From positions 4,355,501 to 4,419,500 of the forward strand of contig CAMRHE010000054.1 in NCBI GenBank assembly GCA_947044405.1: a stretch of 64,000 nucleotides of DNA. Direction: 5' to 3'. This document shows, piece by piece, positions 42,776 to 55,423 of the stretch (its first letter is position 1; the number at the start of each line of letters is the position of its first letter). The notes under the pieces are model-generated. The model saw only the letters and a program-made list of their open reading frames with translations, ran no database searches and was not told the origin of the DNA. The stretch is from Leptodactylus fallax. Lineage: Eukaryota > Chordata > Amphibia > Anura > Leptodactylidae. The translations under genes and the position numbers were made by a program.

Positions 42776-43075
42776 GTGCTGTCATCTCTCGTATGGCAAT
42801 ATTTTTGTACATTACCAAATGACAACTCAATGGTGTGTAAGATCTGTAAGCAGATAATTAGGAATGTGTGTCCAGTAAAAAGGAAGTTGCGCCCAGTAAT
42901 CCAGCTGGTCTGCAACTTTAACTCTCACCTGGACAAGTTACTGGCGGTGCAGTCGCTGCTGTGGCACTTAGTGGAATACACTGTATTTCAGCAACTGAAG
43001 GCAGTCTCAATGGAGAATACCTAGCCACCATTATTTCTCAAGAAAAGTTGTCCCTGCTTGATATCGCCATGTGGG
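42776..43075 (+). pseudogene. BED-finger hAT transposase fragment
   Basis: Reads SSLVWQYFCTLPNDNSMVCK and CKQIIRN, the start of a BED zinc finger, then HLDKLLAVQSLLWHLVE and QQLKAVSMENT. The same wording (FCTLPNDKS, HLAKLLAVQSL) appears at 5010-5450, so the two relics belong to one family. The segment between finger and LLAVQSL is deleted compared with the first copy, and the catalytic domain is missing. Confidence 0.65.
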
Positions 43076-43562
43076 CCTCTAATAGCCATTTTAAGATGTA
43101 GTTCATACCAAAATTGTTCGACCAGAAACTAATCTTGGACCCGAGCCATCTGAACCCAAAACAAAATAATGTCTAATTATAATGTTTTTATTTTAGATAA
43201 ATAGACACATGGAAACATATGTACAATGAGGCTTATCAGACAAGGTCTTGGGTGTCATTTTAAAACATAAGGTTAATTTACATTATCATGCAAAAATGTG
43301 GCCACTTGTGGTACCACATCCTACATCACCTGGAGCAGGAAGACTTAGTGCCAAATTGTGCCCCTTATCTCCTATTCATAATCAATGGGTTAATTCCCTA
43401 CATTCTTGCTTGCATTTATAGATTCTGTAGTCTCTCCCCTCCTGTAGCTGCAGTTACCATACTTACAGACTCTGAAAAATTTAATAATATTCAAACCAAC
43501 CCTAAATATAGAGACTTTGAGAAGTCAGGAAGTAGTTAAATAATTAATGAATACACACAAAG
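43076..43562. other. No gene recognised
   Basis: AT-rich sequence without recognisable family on either strand. Confidence 0.5.
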
Positions 43563-44489
43563 GGGTAGATTTACGAAAACTAATAGTGATGGGTGATGGG
43601 GCTCTGTTTTTTTTGCAATGCATTAGCATTGTAATGCATTGCATTACTGATCAGACCCCCCTGGGGTTCAAGACCCCCTAGGAGGTCTAATAAATGCAAA
43701 ATAAAAAATAAAAAAAAGTACAAAAATATAAAAAAAATAAAAAATATTAAAAGTTCAAATCACCCCCCTTTCCCAAGAACACATATAAAAGTAGTTAAAT
43801 ACTGTGAAACACATACACATTAGGTATCCCTGTGTCCAAAAACGCCTGGTCTACAAATCTATAAAAATATTTTTCCCGTACGGTAAACGCCGTAGTGGGG
43901 AAAAAAAAATCAAAAGTGCCAAACCGCCGTTTCACTGTTTGCCTCTGCTAAAAATTTGAATAAAAAGTGATCAAAGCAGTAGACATTCCCTAAAATGGTA
44001 TAACTAAAAAGTACACCTGGTCCCGCAAAAAAAGACGCCCTATGCATCCCCATACACGGAAGTATAAAAAATTTACGGGTGTCAGAATATGGCGACATTT
44101 AAAAAACATATATTTTGGCACAGTTTTGGATTTTTGTTAAGGGGTTAAAATGTAAATAAAACCATATAAATTTGGTATCCCTGGAATTGTACCAAAACAT
44201 AGAATACAGATGACATGTCATTTTGGCTGTAGAGCGAACGCCGTAAAAACAAAGCTCGTAAGAAAGTCACACAAATGCACTTTTTCTTCAAATCCACCCC
44301 ATTCTGAATTTTTTTCCAGCTTCCCAGTACATTGTACAGAATAATAAATGGTAGTATCATGAAAAAAAATTTGTCCCGCAAACATTAAGACCTCATATAG
44401 TTCTGAGAACAGAAAAATAAAAAAGTTATTGGTTTTGGAAGGGGGGGAGTCAAAAACGAAAATCGAAAAATGTCACTGGCGGGAAGGGG
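43563..44489. repeat. Anuran-type interspersed repeat, unclassified
   Basis: Non-coding, with phrases such as TTCCCGTACGGTAAACGCCG (43871), GCACAGTTTTGGATTTTTGT, GAACGCCGTAAAAAC and GGCGGGAAGGGGTTAA. This wording is familiar to me from frog genomes, but the superfamily is not clear. It ends where the Rex1-like LINE begins. Confidence 0.5.
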
Positions 44490-45570
44490 TTAATGACTAC
44501 AGACCCAAAGCACTGACATCCCACCTGATGAAGATCTTAGAGAGATTGGTTCTCATACATCTCCGCCCTCTAGTGAGCTCGGCTATAGACCCTCTCCAGT
44601 TTGCTTATCGGCCGGGCATTGGGGTGGATGATGCCATCATCCACTTTCTGCACAGATCTCTTTCTCACCTGGAGAAACCAGGGAACACTGTGAGAATAAT
44701 GTTTTTTGATATCTCCAGTGCTTTTAACACCATACAACCAGGGCTATTGGGAGACAAGCTGGCCCTTGCTGGAGTAGACCACCACCTCTCTAATTGGATC
44801 CTAGACTACCTCACAATCTGACAGTATGTGAGAGCCCAGGACTGTGTGTCAGACACCATGATCTGTAATACAGGGGGGGGGGGCACCTCAGGGTACAGTT
44901 CTTGCCCCTTTCCTCTTCACACTGTACACTACAAATTTTAGGTGTAACTCATCTAGCTGCTACTTACAGAAGTATTCTGATGACTCTGCAATAGTAGGCC
45001 TCATCACCGACGATGATGACAGGGAATACAGAGAACTGAATCGGGATTTTGTGGACTGGTGCCAGCGGAACCACCTTAGGCTTAACGCTGGGAAGACCAA
45101 AGAGATGGTGGTGGACTTTCGTAAATGCAGATACCCTCCTAAACCAGTGGACATCCAGGGGACAGGCATTGAGATTGTAAACACCTATAAGTACCTGGGT
45201 GTGCTCCTCAATAATAAGCTGGACTGGGCAGATCACCTGTATGTACTGTACAGGAAGGGCCACAGCAGGCTCTACCTGCTTAGAGCTGAGAGCCCTTGGA
45301 GTCCAGGGGCACTTCTTAGGGCCTTTTTCAACTCAGTAGTGGCATCAGCCATCTTCTTCGGAGTGGCCTGCTAGGGGAGCAGCATATCAACCAGGGATAG
45401 GAATAGACTCAACAAGCTTATTAGAAGGGACAGCTCTGTCCTTGGGAGTCCCCTGAACCCTGTGCAAATAGTGGGTGATAGAAGGATACTGTCCGTGGTG
45501 AGTTCTATGCGGGAGAATAACTCCCATCCAATGCATGAGACCGTGATAGCGCTGGACAGTACTTTCAGTG
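44490..45570 (+). pseudogene. Rex1-like reverse transcriptase fragment
   Basis: Palm: RLVLIHLRPLVSSAIDPLQF, AYRPGIGVDDAIIHFLHR, VRIMFFDISSAFNTIQP (motif A Asp present), LSNWILDYLT. A stop at 44819, the run of Gs near 44875 and small shifts follow. Motif C reads YSDDSAIVG near 44975-45000; then RNHLRLNAGKTKEMVVDFRK, YKYLGVLLNNKLDW and LLRAFFNSVVASAIFFGVAC (thumb). Past a stop at 45372 the end reads LDKL-like and SVLGSPLNPVQ. The catalytic Asp residues are kept, but the frame is broken in at least three places. Confidence 0.82.
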
Positions 45571-45913
45571 ACTGACTACTTCACCCAAAGTGTGAGAAGG
45601 AGAAAGAGTGCTATCAGATGTCTTTCCTCCCCTCCTCCCCGCTGCAGTTAGGCTGTACAACCAACACCGACCTAAGCGGAGATCACTCCATACAGAGAAC
45701 TGAAATATCTTTAAGTTGTGATATCCCCTCTGCTACTTTTTTTTTTTTTTTTTTTACCTGTACCTCTCTATCTGTACCTACTGTCACTGTAATGCCTCTA
45801 CCTTGGAGCATTTTGTAATTTTGTATTGTATTGTATTTGTATTGCATATCTTTGCTGCTGTAACAAACTGAATTTCCCCATGTTGGGACTATTAAAGGAT
45901 TATCTTATCTATA
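44490..45913 (+). mobile_element. Rex1/CR1-clade LINE, 5'-truncated
   Basis: Starts inside RT at NDYRPKALTSHLMK and ends at a short 3' tail CTATTAAAGGATTATCTTAT with partial repeats of TATCT, the usual 3' end type of this clade. About 1.42 kb. Truncated at the 5' end, as most LINE copies are. Confidence 0.8.
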
Positions 45914-48179
45914 GTGTATGGCACTCTCAGGGCTCCTAGGGCACTATCTAACACATTTATAGATCTGTTTGCTAGTGTGGTTTGAATACTGAAGGTGTAC
46001 TAATAAAAGTTTGTTAAGGATGCTACTGCCCTTGCTGTATGTGTTCTCACCCCATTTGCATTAATGTAATGAAGCCCCTTTGTGGGCTACTGTGCCCCCT
46101 AACCTAGTTAACGCGATGTGTCCCCCAGAACTCCTACAGTGTACCTGGGGAATGGTGGTGAGCAGTGGGAATGGTGATGAGCAGGTAAAGTCAAATTACT
46201 CCAGAGAGAAGGCCAGGATGGGTAAGTATGATAATTGTATTGTTTACTTATTGTGATGAAAGGAGCCTATTTGTGTATGTATTATTAATGAATCATATTA
46301 TTCATACATATCTTTAGTGAATGTTTTGTTTAAGCATGGGTTATCAGTCTACCACAGTGATATGTGTGTATACAAAGGGGGAGGTAAGAGGTGAAATGCT
46401 CTTTCATGCCTGTGCAGGACCAGATGTCTGTTTTTTATTGCAAGCATAGAGGAGGGGGTTGTAACACGAATTTCATCTTGACTTCAAAGGTCAGCAGAGA
46501 CACAGCTCTGTAAGGCAAAGATAGAACATTCATCTTTTCCAGATAAAGATGAGTTGTTCATCTCCCACCTCTGGGAGTTGGAGGAGGGAGGCACCCTGGC
46601 AGGGAGGTGTGGCTAAGCACAAGCCATAAGAGACTATGATACCTTACAACTGAGGTCACATCTGTGGAAGTCAGCTAACAAAGCTGGATGTGTCCAATTC
46701 CATCAAAAGAGATCCTCCAAGCTTCCTGGAAACAAAGACTTTTAAGTATTATTCTGTTTTTCCTCCCGTTATTTTTAAGTCTGTTTGCTTGTGTGTCATT
46801 TGTTATTCTTCTTTTCTTTTTTTATATAGTACTGAACCCTTTGGGTTTAATTTTTTTAATTTTAAGCTTACTCTGTGTTGCTCTATGAACCCAAAACAAT
46901 TACCTGTTTGAAGTGTGATTGTGTCTGACTGCTGGAGGGACGCATGTATTTATTGGGTTTGTCGGTTTCTGCTGAGCCTGTCATGTCAGTGGTTACAACA
47001 GCGTATATTTCGAGTGCGTAGACTATGTTGGGGTGTGATTTATGCTCAAGTTGCAGCCTGAGTGAAAAGTAAATGCAAGATTAAGTGAGTGGAGTGAAAT
47101 GACCCGATAGCCAAACCCGCTTCATGTGCTAGGACAGCCCAGACGTGACATTTATGTTTTACTAATGTGTTTTTTTTTTGTGTGTTTCTCTTTGTCTTAT
47201 TTTTTCAGATCCACAGTTTGGACTCCGTTGGATTTAGATAAGAGGATCAAAAAGGGCTGCATGGAGGTGTTTTATTTCAATAAGGTTGTTTTTAGTACGT
47301 GCTTTTTTTTCTCTCTATAACTATTGCCTTTAATGATGGGAGGGTTTAATGTTTGGAGCAACATTAGATCACAACATGGTGATCTCCTAGTAACAGCCTG
47401 GGTATCTGATGTCATCAGACATGCACAGCCATATAGGTGACTGAACAATAAGTACATAATGACGTAAAGTGCTACACTGTCATAAATACCTCTATTCATT
47501 TATCTATTATATACTTTGATTAAAATGTATACTAAGAGGCTCATGTTCATTTTTGTAGATTTTGTTGAGAAACATATATCATGTATAATATTGGCATGTC
47601 TCACATATGTTTTTTTTTTTTCTAAAATGTTGGTGTATTTACATCTCAGTCCCCTATTTATTTATTTTTTTGTGCCTTGGTACCATCACTCAGCAGACTT
47701 CCAAAGGGATCTACCTCCTAGCTCTCAGTCCAGTGACTAGAGACCACATGGTAAGATGAACTTTTTGAGATCTAATCACATGGTGTGGTGCTACACTTTG
47801 GTTGTCATTATTGTGATGCTGTGCATGTTGGCTGGTATGGCACAGAGTCTGGGAACTTAGCCAGGCAGCAGGGATACTGTTGGGCTGCAGGTTTGTAGGA
47901 TAAGGACCCACTATAAGAGGTTACCATGGAGTAACTATTGTAGTTATATGCCTTGATCAAAATGTATACTAAGAAGAGGATAAGTTTAAGATACTATGCA
48001 CTTGCATTAGGCAGCACGATATATATATACCAAAGTTATTATAATAAATGAGTATATATAATGCCTTTAAAAGGGTGTATGATATAAAATGCAAAATTAC
48101 AGAAACCGTAAAAGTGGTAGATATCAGCTTCATGTAACACCTGTGAAACAGAGTGATCACACTAAAATCAGAAAGGAGG
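45914..48179. other. No gene recognised; possible solo LTR at 46460-46997
   Basis: AT-rich, with T-runs. The piece 46460-46997 begins TGTAACACG and ends GGTTACA, giving inverted hexamers TGTAAC/GTTACA and TG...CA ends of LTR type, but no target duplication was found. The remainder has no recognisable content. Confidence 0.3.
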
Positions 48180-48189
48180 AAGAACAGCA

Positions 48190-48797
48190 TGTTTGGATAG
48201 AGCCCCTCTTAAACAAGCTTAGCTGAGCTGCTCATTAATGTCCTTTGTGGTCGACAGTTTTAAGTCTGAAGTTCCAGTAAGCTTCTGTCTGTAAAATTAT
48301 GCAATTCCAATAACCCCACCTTCTTGAGTCTTACTGTTTCACAAATGCCATTTCCATGAATTTCAGGAGGTTGGGATCTTCATTTTGGTGTGTCCACATA
48401 TGCCTTGACACAGGGATGTTCCTCTTCTTTTGTATATCATTGATGTGCTTACCCATCATCCTTCATGGACAGTTTTGCCTATGTATTCCATTCTGCAAGC
48501 ACAGATGTAAATGCAAATTACCCCCATTGAGTGGCACTTGATAAAATCTTTGATAGTGAACACCCTACCTATCACTCTACTTGAGAAAGTTTTGCCAGTC
48601 TGAATGACACTACAGGCTAAACAGCTACTTCATCTGATGGTTACTATTATTTTGTTGTGCAGCCATGTGCCCAGGGGTGCAGTTGGCGCAAAGTAACTGT
48701 GCACCAAGCTGTTCCTCAGACTTCCCCCTTTCTTGTATGTAATCTATGGATGGTTTCTAAAAACCTGTGCAAAGTCAAGGCCCATTGTGACGATTTC
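48190..48797 (-). pseudogene. Penelope-like GIY-YIG endonuclease fragment
   Basis: Minus strand: SCLACSVIQTGKTFSSRV, GRVFTIKDFIKCHSMGVI, then an ICACRMEYIGKT block (the YIG part with its lysine), followed by HINDIQKKRNIPVSRHMWTH and DPNLLKFMEMAFV. Cys-x2-Cys, the FI-C hydrophobic segment and the YIGKT box are in the order expected for Penelope. Frames change at least three times. Confidence 0.65.
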
Positions 48798-50101
48798 CAT
48801 GGGCGTAACGATCATGGTCGTAGGGGGTGCATGGCCATCCGGAGATGGTGAGGGACCTGCAGCACCATGATAGCGGCCTGGCAAAGCCTGGTTCTCTGAC
48901 CACTATACATATTGTTAATGGAAAGGGGCCCAGCCTTTTGTGAAGTATGATGTACATGCCACCGAACTCCTTTCCAATAGAAGCCTGCCCATGGGAGGTG
49001 ATTAAAAATAACAAATATTGTACACTCTTAATTCCTGGGCTTCTGACAGTCCCCAGTATGCTCTTCAGGGCTCTTCTGGCCAGCAAAAGAGGTCACGCGC
49101 CCCAGGGGTCACTAATGGGGCCTGTGAATGGGCTTCAGCAGTCACATATGGCACTCCGACATAATGACGTCATCTCGCCCCACATAATTGCTGAGGCCCA
49201 ATCACAGACCCCAGCAGTAACCCATGAAGCATGTGATCTTAGTCGTAGGTATGAGAGGACCAAAGAGGTGCTGGAGAGAGTTGGACAGAGCAAGGATGCC
49301 CAGGATAGGTGAGGCAAGGTGAGTATAAGTGTTTGTTATTTTTACTTACTTTTTGTACTCTGGGATCTGAGAAGAACCCATAGTATAATAATAGCACTGA
49401 AACGAACTGGAGGGCCAAACCTCATGAACATTTGTTAAAACAGATTTAGTTTCCAGAGCATATTATACTGGGAGGAGGGGGGCTCTTGGGAGCATATTAT
49501 ACTGTGTGGGGCCATTGTAAAGCATTATACTGTGGTGGGGGTTCTGTGGAGCAATTGTGGAGCATATTTTACTGTGTGGGGGCCACTGTGGAGCATAGTA
49601 TTCTATGTGGGGGCCACTGTGGAGCATATTTTACTTTGTGTGGCCCCTTCACTATTTAAATCACATTCCATCTGTTTTATAGTAATCATGCAATGTTTCT
49701 ACAGTCTGTAATTACATTGTACACTCACTATAAAACAGATGTGCAATGTAGTTAGTAGAGGGGTCACGGCGCTCACAAAAGCACCACGGTCCTTCAAAAA
49801 GTTGATCAGTGGGGTTCCAAAACCCAGGGCCCTTGCTGATCTTTTAGACTATTAGCACCCCATAGAGATCTTCTGTTTCCCAGTATTGTTTACATGGTGG
49901 GTGCTGTGGTGCTCCCTCACCAGTATGAAGAATATACTGTAGGGAGGGGGTATGGGACCCTGGTGCAAACTTTGACTGGGACCCACTACCCCCTCCCTAC
50001 AGTGTATTCTTGATAGTGACAGTTATGGGTACAGCAGCAGTATCTCAGAAACTTGAAAAGAATACAACTATATTACCTACAAGACTTTAGTTATGCCACT
50101 G
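48798..50101. mobile_element. hAT-like non-autonomous element containing the AGTATAATATGCTCC satellite
   Basis: Ends CATGGGCGTAACGATCATGG and, inverted, CAGTGGCATAACTAAAGTCT share CA..GGC.TAAC.A. Eight-base flanks ACGATTTC (48790-48797) and ATGATGTC (50102-50109) agree at six positions, fitting an old hAT duplication. The interior has a GC-rich segment (49080-49320) similar to 25370-25660 and a short satellite array (49440-49640) of the same unit as 23170-25310, in the other orientation. No transposase. Confidence 0.6.
49440..49640 (-). repeat. Short array of AGTATAATATGCTCC satellite
   Basis: Five or six units reading GGAGCATATTATACTGTGTG on the plus strand, same family as 23170-25310. Confidence 0.75.
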
Positions 50102-50600
50102 ATGATGTCCCAATATTAGACACCTCTGTGTCACACTTGGATACTTGAATACTTCTTGGATACTTCTGTGCCACATTATCAAAAGTAGTGGTAAAGGGTA
50201 ACTGTTTTTTGGTATCATCTGTTTTTTTTGGATTTGAGTAATTGAAAGCTCCCCTAAAGTCCAGCCTAATGACACTGGCAGGGAATCTCCTTTCCTTCCT
50301 GAAATCTGTGTTTTAAATCCTTGGCTTGTAAAATATAGTTGTGTAATTTGCTGACCTCATGGGATCCCTCTTTTTAATGTGGTTGGATGGTTACTCTCAA
50401 AGCCAAGAAGAGAGTTAGTAGATATTGGTTTCCTCTTCATGGAGTATATAATTCCCCCTCATTATTTTGTTTATATCGACAAATGGAAGAACAAATCTGG
50501 TTCTGATTGAGGTGGCCAACTCTTAAAATCAACATCCCCCCTCCCCCACAGCAGACAAAGATGTCATCAATCTGCTGTGTTCACAGCTGAATCTCATCAG
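50102..50600 (-). pseudogene. Penelope-like RT C-terminal region
   Basis: Minus strand near 50420-50330: RKPISTNSLLGFESNHPTTL and KRGIP followed by a stop and GQQIT, matching the RKPT..N..L...S.HP...K..IP.GQ segment just after the Penelope palm. Further on (50330-50105) the segment of the L..RF..RGYP type is only faintly visible. Confidence 0.55.
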
Positions 50601-50929
50601 TGTTCTCCTATGGTTCGGTTCTTCAGAATGTTTTTAGATCAATACCTGTAAATGATCAGCAATGAAACAGAGTAAGGAAAGTTTACACATTTACATGTAA
50701 TATATTTTATCCTATGTTTCATTGTAACAATTGTGTTTATTTTACTTTAAAACGTTGATGAAGTAGAAGCTTTCCGAGATGCAATGTACTGTAGCTTTTG
50801 CACTGCAATCATGATGGATGTGTCTGATGCCTTTTAATATCTTTATTTTGATCCACTAGAAGTTTATGATTGCAGAAGGTAAATGTATCCCAGTGGATGT
50901 ATGTTCTGGCATTGAAAACATTGTACATT
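50601..50929. other. No gene recognised
   Basis: AT-rich sequence between the Penelope relic and the 3' end of the second L1. Confidence 0.5.
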
Positions 50930-51484
50930 TATTTTTATTTTTTTCTTGTAAATCTCTGTTTAATAGACATTTTTCAATTTTTAACATACAGACAATGGTA
51001 TGCAAAAAATAGCCATACAGAGTAATTGGTATCAAAAACTCAGAATCTGAATAATGAGTCACAGATCTCAATGCAGGGATGAGCCTGCTAACATAAACAC
51101 GTGAAAACTAACATGTATGAGACCTCGGACAATCCCAAGGGCTGCGAGCGTGCACAAGGGACTTAGTCATAGGTAACATAATATCACCTGCATAAGAGGT
51201 AACCATGTCACATAGTAGGGAGGCTCCCCCTGAAGGGGGGAATGGAAGGGGAGAGGAGGGGTAAATGCAAGGAACGATGCGGAAGGGGAAGGAGGGAAGA
51301 GGGGGCTAGCTAGTATGAGGAGTGAGAGGAAGGACAGAACGGAATATAGTGGAAACATGAAAGAAAGACAGGGAGAGGAGGAGATGTCAGAGGAAGAGCT
51401 ACAGGAGTAGAGTTTAGATAGTCCGGATCCTGGGCAGATCCCATTGGACAGGTAAGCGTGTGTCAGTCTGATTCGTCCCAGGAG

Positions 51485-54400
51485 CTATGGCAAGCAGTCA
51501 GAGGCAATGTTGGAGTTGCGGTATTTCAGCCATGGGGACCACAATTTAAGGAATTTGTCGTGAGAGAACTTGGACCAGTCAGTTAGTTCTTCGAACCTCA
51601 CAATTTGGTCAACCTTGTTTAACCATACTGAGATAGGTGGGGTAGACGGTTGCAGCCAATGCAAGGGGACAATTGACTTGACCACTTCATTGAGATGGGT
51701 AGTTAAATCAGTCTTTGATGGAGTGAACCCAGGTTGTGGAATAGTGAGAAACAGCATTTCAGGTGTCAGAGTCACAGTCATGGAGGTCAATTTCCTTATG
51801 ATAGTCTGCAGCTCGGACCAAAACAGCTTGACTAGATCACACACACACCATATGTGCAGGTACAACCCAACGTCGTCCTGGCAGCGCCAACAAAGGTTTG
51901 TAGAGGAAATTTTGTGGGCGTGAAGCCATTCCAGGGTCTTGTACCAACGGGCCAGCAACTTATAATGCATCTCTTGAAGTTGTACACATGTAGAGAACCC
52001 ATTGGAGTAGCAGAGCACAGCAGAGACTTCTACATCAGTAAGTGTTACTTGGAGATCTCTCTCCCAAGAGTACAGGAATGCTGGTCTAGTGAAGGAGGAT
52101 GACACATCTATGAAACGTTTATAGGAGGAGAGTTTCTTCAACAGTCTAGATTTAGAGAGTAGTACTTTTTCAAATTGGGTTGAGTCTCTACCCATTGCGG
52201 AAGATGTGAGGAGAATAGTGGAACATCTTTGAAAATGTAGGTAGTGTAGATGCATAACTCTTGCGTTGGGTATGAGGTCCTTTAGGGCCTCCAAGGAGAG
52301 TGGTGAGTCCTGAACAAAGAGGTCTCCTAATAATTTGCCTCTGAAGTGATTCCAGAAGTCGTCATATGTCGAGCTATAGGAGTGGTTAAGATAGGGAAGT
52401 AGATCAGCTGGGAATACTTTAGAAGGCATGGGCAGGAGCACGTGCCGCATCCCCCTCCAAATCGTTCAAGGTCCCTTCAGTAGTGGTTTGTGAAATGAGT
52501 GGGCAGTTCGTGTTTTATCTGGGAGCCACAGTAATCTCCGTAAGCTCTGACCATGCAGTAGCTCCGTCATCTGACTAGTAATTTTGTATTTCGTTGGGGA
52601 CACGAGAGACAACCAAGTGTGCAAAATATTAGCCTTGTACAGCTGTGTCACCTCTGGAAGTGCAATGCCTCCTCTCTCTCTACGTTGGATGAGAAGTCTT
52701 TGCGCGATTCGTGCTGATTTCCCCTTCCAGATGAATCGACCAAACAGGGACCAGACAAAGCGGAGGAAGATCGATGGCAGGTGGATAGGTAACATCTGGA
52801 AAACATATAGCAGCCTTGGAATAACATAAACCTGGAGAAGGTTCTTCCTCCTGAACCATGAGATGAATGGCAGATTGTAAGTTCAAAGTAGGTCCGTAAT
52901 GTAAAGGAGGGGCACATAATTTGTCGTATAGAGAGCGGAGGCTCTCAGAGTAAGTTTGATTCCTAGGTAAGATATATGATCCAACTTCCAGGAGTATGGG
53001 GAGTCTCTCTTCGCCTGTCTCAGGAATGACTGGGGGAGGTATATGCACAAGGCTTCCGATTTTTCAAGATTAACCTTATAGTTTGAGATCTCACCGAACT
53101 TCTCAAGTAGATTAGTGAGTTGTGGTAGGCCCTCTACAGGGTTGGTCACCAGGAATAGAACGTCGTCCGCAAAAGCCACAGAATGGAGAGAGTTCTCTTC
53201 CACCTCTAGTCCATGGATGGATGGGTGCTGACGTACCGCCTGCAGTAGCATCTCTAAGGTAAGGATAAAGAGAGTGGGGGAGAGCGGACACCCCTGATGC
53301 GTCCCATTCATTATGTGAAAAAATGGGGGATAGGGAGCCATTCACTTTAAGTTTAGCGTGAGGTTCAGAATACAACGACAATATTGCTTTCACAAAACCC
53401 TCCGGTATGCCAAAAGTTGTCAGTACAGTAGTCATATAACTCCAGCTAACTCAAATGCCTTTTCAGCATCTACACTGAGAAGGACTAGTGGGAGCTTCTT
53501 CCTGCAGGCTAGTTCAATGGCATGAAGCAGTCTGTGAGCATTGTCTCTACCCTCTTGACCCTTTACAAAACCAGACTGTTCTTCATGGACTATTGTAGGG
53601 AGGAAAGACTGCTGGCGTAGAGCCAGCAGTTTGGCCCAGATTTTGAGGTCCAAATTAATTAGGGATATCGGGCGATAGCTACTACATAGCGTAGGATCCT
53701 TCCCCTCTTTACCTATCAAAACAATGTGGGCTTCTTGAGTCTGTTTGGGCAGTGACCCCCCTGAGAACAGGTCATTACACAGCTGGTTGAGGTGAGGTAA
53801 CAAGACCTCCTCAAACTTTTGGTAATATATCAATGGGAGACCATCGGGCCCTGGGCTTTTGCCAGGCAGAAACATTGCAAGGACTTTCTGAAGCTCAGCG
53901 CTTGTCACAGGGGTCAATAGTTGTCCCACTTCATCAGAGGACAATCTTGGCAACCGGAGAGCCTCTAGGAAACTGGAAGCTAGTGAGGGGCGGGCCGCTC
54001 TCTCCTGGCTTGTATCTCCTGCTCGGAGGTTGTATAAATCCAAGTAGTAGGCTCGGAAGGCTTCTGCTATGGCCGGTGTAGTATGCACCAGTGCTCTGGT
54101 TGAACTTTTCACTTTCTCGATATGCGTCTTTGCTTTAGCTTTTTTAATCAAGTGAGACATCAGACGACCTCCCTTGTTCCCTTGCGCGAATAGTCTCATT
54201 TTGTAGAACAGAAAATGTTTCAATGCCTGCCGATGCAGAATACGCTTCAATTTTTCCCTGAGGGAGGACAGTTCTGCCTGCAGAGTACTCAACCTACTTC
54301 ACTTGTGTGTTCTCTCAATCGCAGAAATTTGGGACAACAGGGAGTCTATCTCTTTTTGTCACACTCGTTTGATGGCTGATACTTTAGCAATCAAGAGACC

Positions 54401-55270
54401 TCTAACATAACTCTTATGCATTTCCCAGACCATGCCAAGTGAGACCTCTGGGGTGAGATTTAGCCTAAAGAATTCCTCAAGTTTCTCCGTGATCTCTAGC
54501 GTAATTGTGGAATCATCCAGCAATCTATTATTTAGATGCCAGGTCCACTGGCCAGGTGACAGTTCTGGGATTTTAAGGATGCAAGAGACAGGTGCGTGAT
54601 ACGACAAACTTATACAGTCAATATGTGCATAGTTCAACAGTTGAGCGAGTTGTGAGGAGCACAGGATGTAGTCTAACCTCTGGTATGAGGTATGTTTGGC
54701 TGAGAAGTGAGAGAAATCTTTCGTTGTGGGATGAAGCATTCTCCATACATCTATCAAGTGCAACACCTGGAACGTTTTATTTAAGCTACTGAGAACTCTT
54801 TGAGAAACAGCCGACCTACCCGTCGAGGAATCCAAGTTAGGGTCAAGCGTTAGGTTCAGGTCTCCACCAAGAATTATTTCGCCAATAGCAAACGACTGAA
54901 GATCCTGCAACGCCTGCTTCAACCACGGAATCTGTGAGTGGTTAGGTGCGTATATGTTCGCAATCGTTATCGGTCTCAAGGCTATTGAGCCTCTCAAAAC
55001 CAACAGTCTACCCTCTGCATCCGAGTATTGCTGAAAACACTTAAATGGCACAGAATGATGAATAGCAATGGTAACTCCCTTAGATGCTGAATTTGGGTGT
55101 GAGTTGAAAAAACACTGATTGTACTGTCTTTTGGGGAAGGAAGGCTGTCTTCCAGCTTTAATATGAGTTTCCTGAAGCAGCACAATTTCAGATTTCAGTT
55201 TCTGAAGCAGCCTCAGGATACTATGATTTAGCCCATTAACATTAAATGTCATCACAGCGACGGTCGCCAT
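51485..55270 (-). pseudogene. L1 ORF2: endonuclease and reverse transcriptase
   Basis: Start at ATG 55270 (MATVAVMTFNVNGLNH). Endonuclease: IVLLQETHIK, NIYAPNHSQIPW, ILGGDLNLTLD, RLDYILCSSQ and SLSYHAPVS (SDH changed to SYH). RT: MFLPGKSPGPDGLPLIYYQK (54292-53432 frame), YRPISLINLDLKIWAKLLAL, EQSGFVKGQEGRDNAHR and, in the next frame, GTHQGCPLSPTLFILTLEML and VAFADDVLFLVTNP with FADD intact. C-terminal frames (52795-51485) include a GGIALPEVTQLYKANILHTW block and CWRCQDDVGLYLHIWCVC. Shifts near 54330, 53435, 53110, 52880 and 52460. Better kept than copy A in the RT core. Confidence 0.85.
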
Positions 55271-55423
55271 ATTTACTACTGCGCACTTCACTGAGAGAGA
55301 GATATAGGCAATATCAGCACAGCTCCAGAGATTAATCTCAGGATGGTCCCCGAGTTTGTCAAATGAGAATGGGGTAATCCAATCTCCTCCTTCAACACAG
55401 AGAATCAAAAGAAGAGGAGGGTG

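Larger units (their letters stand above)
48180..50600 (-). mobile_element. Penelope-like element relic, split by a hAT element
   Basis: Segments 50102-50600 and 48180-48797, both minus strand, hold the region after RT and a GIY-YIG endonuclease. A hAT-like element lies between. The 5' RT part is absent. Penelope-like elements carry RT plus GIY-YIG and are frequent in amphibians and fishes. Confidence 0.65.
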
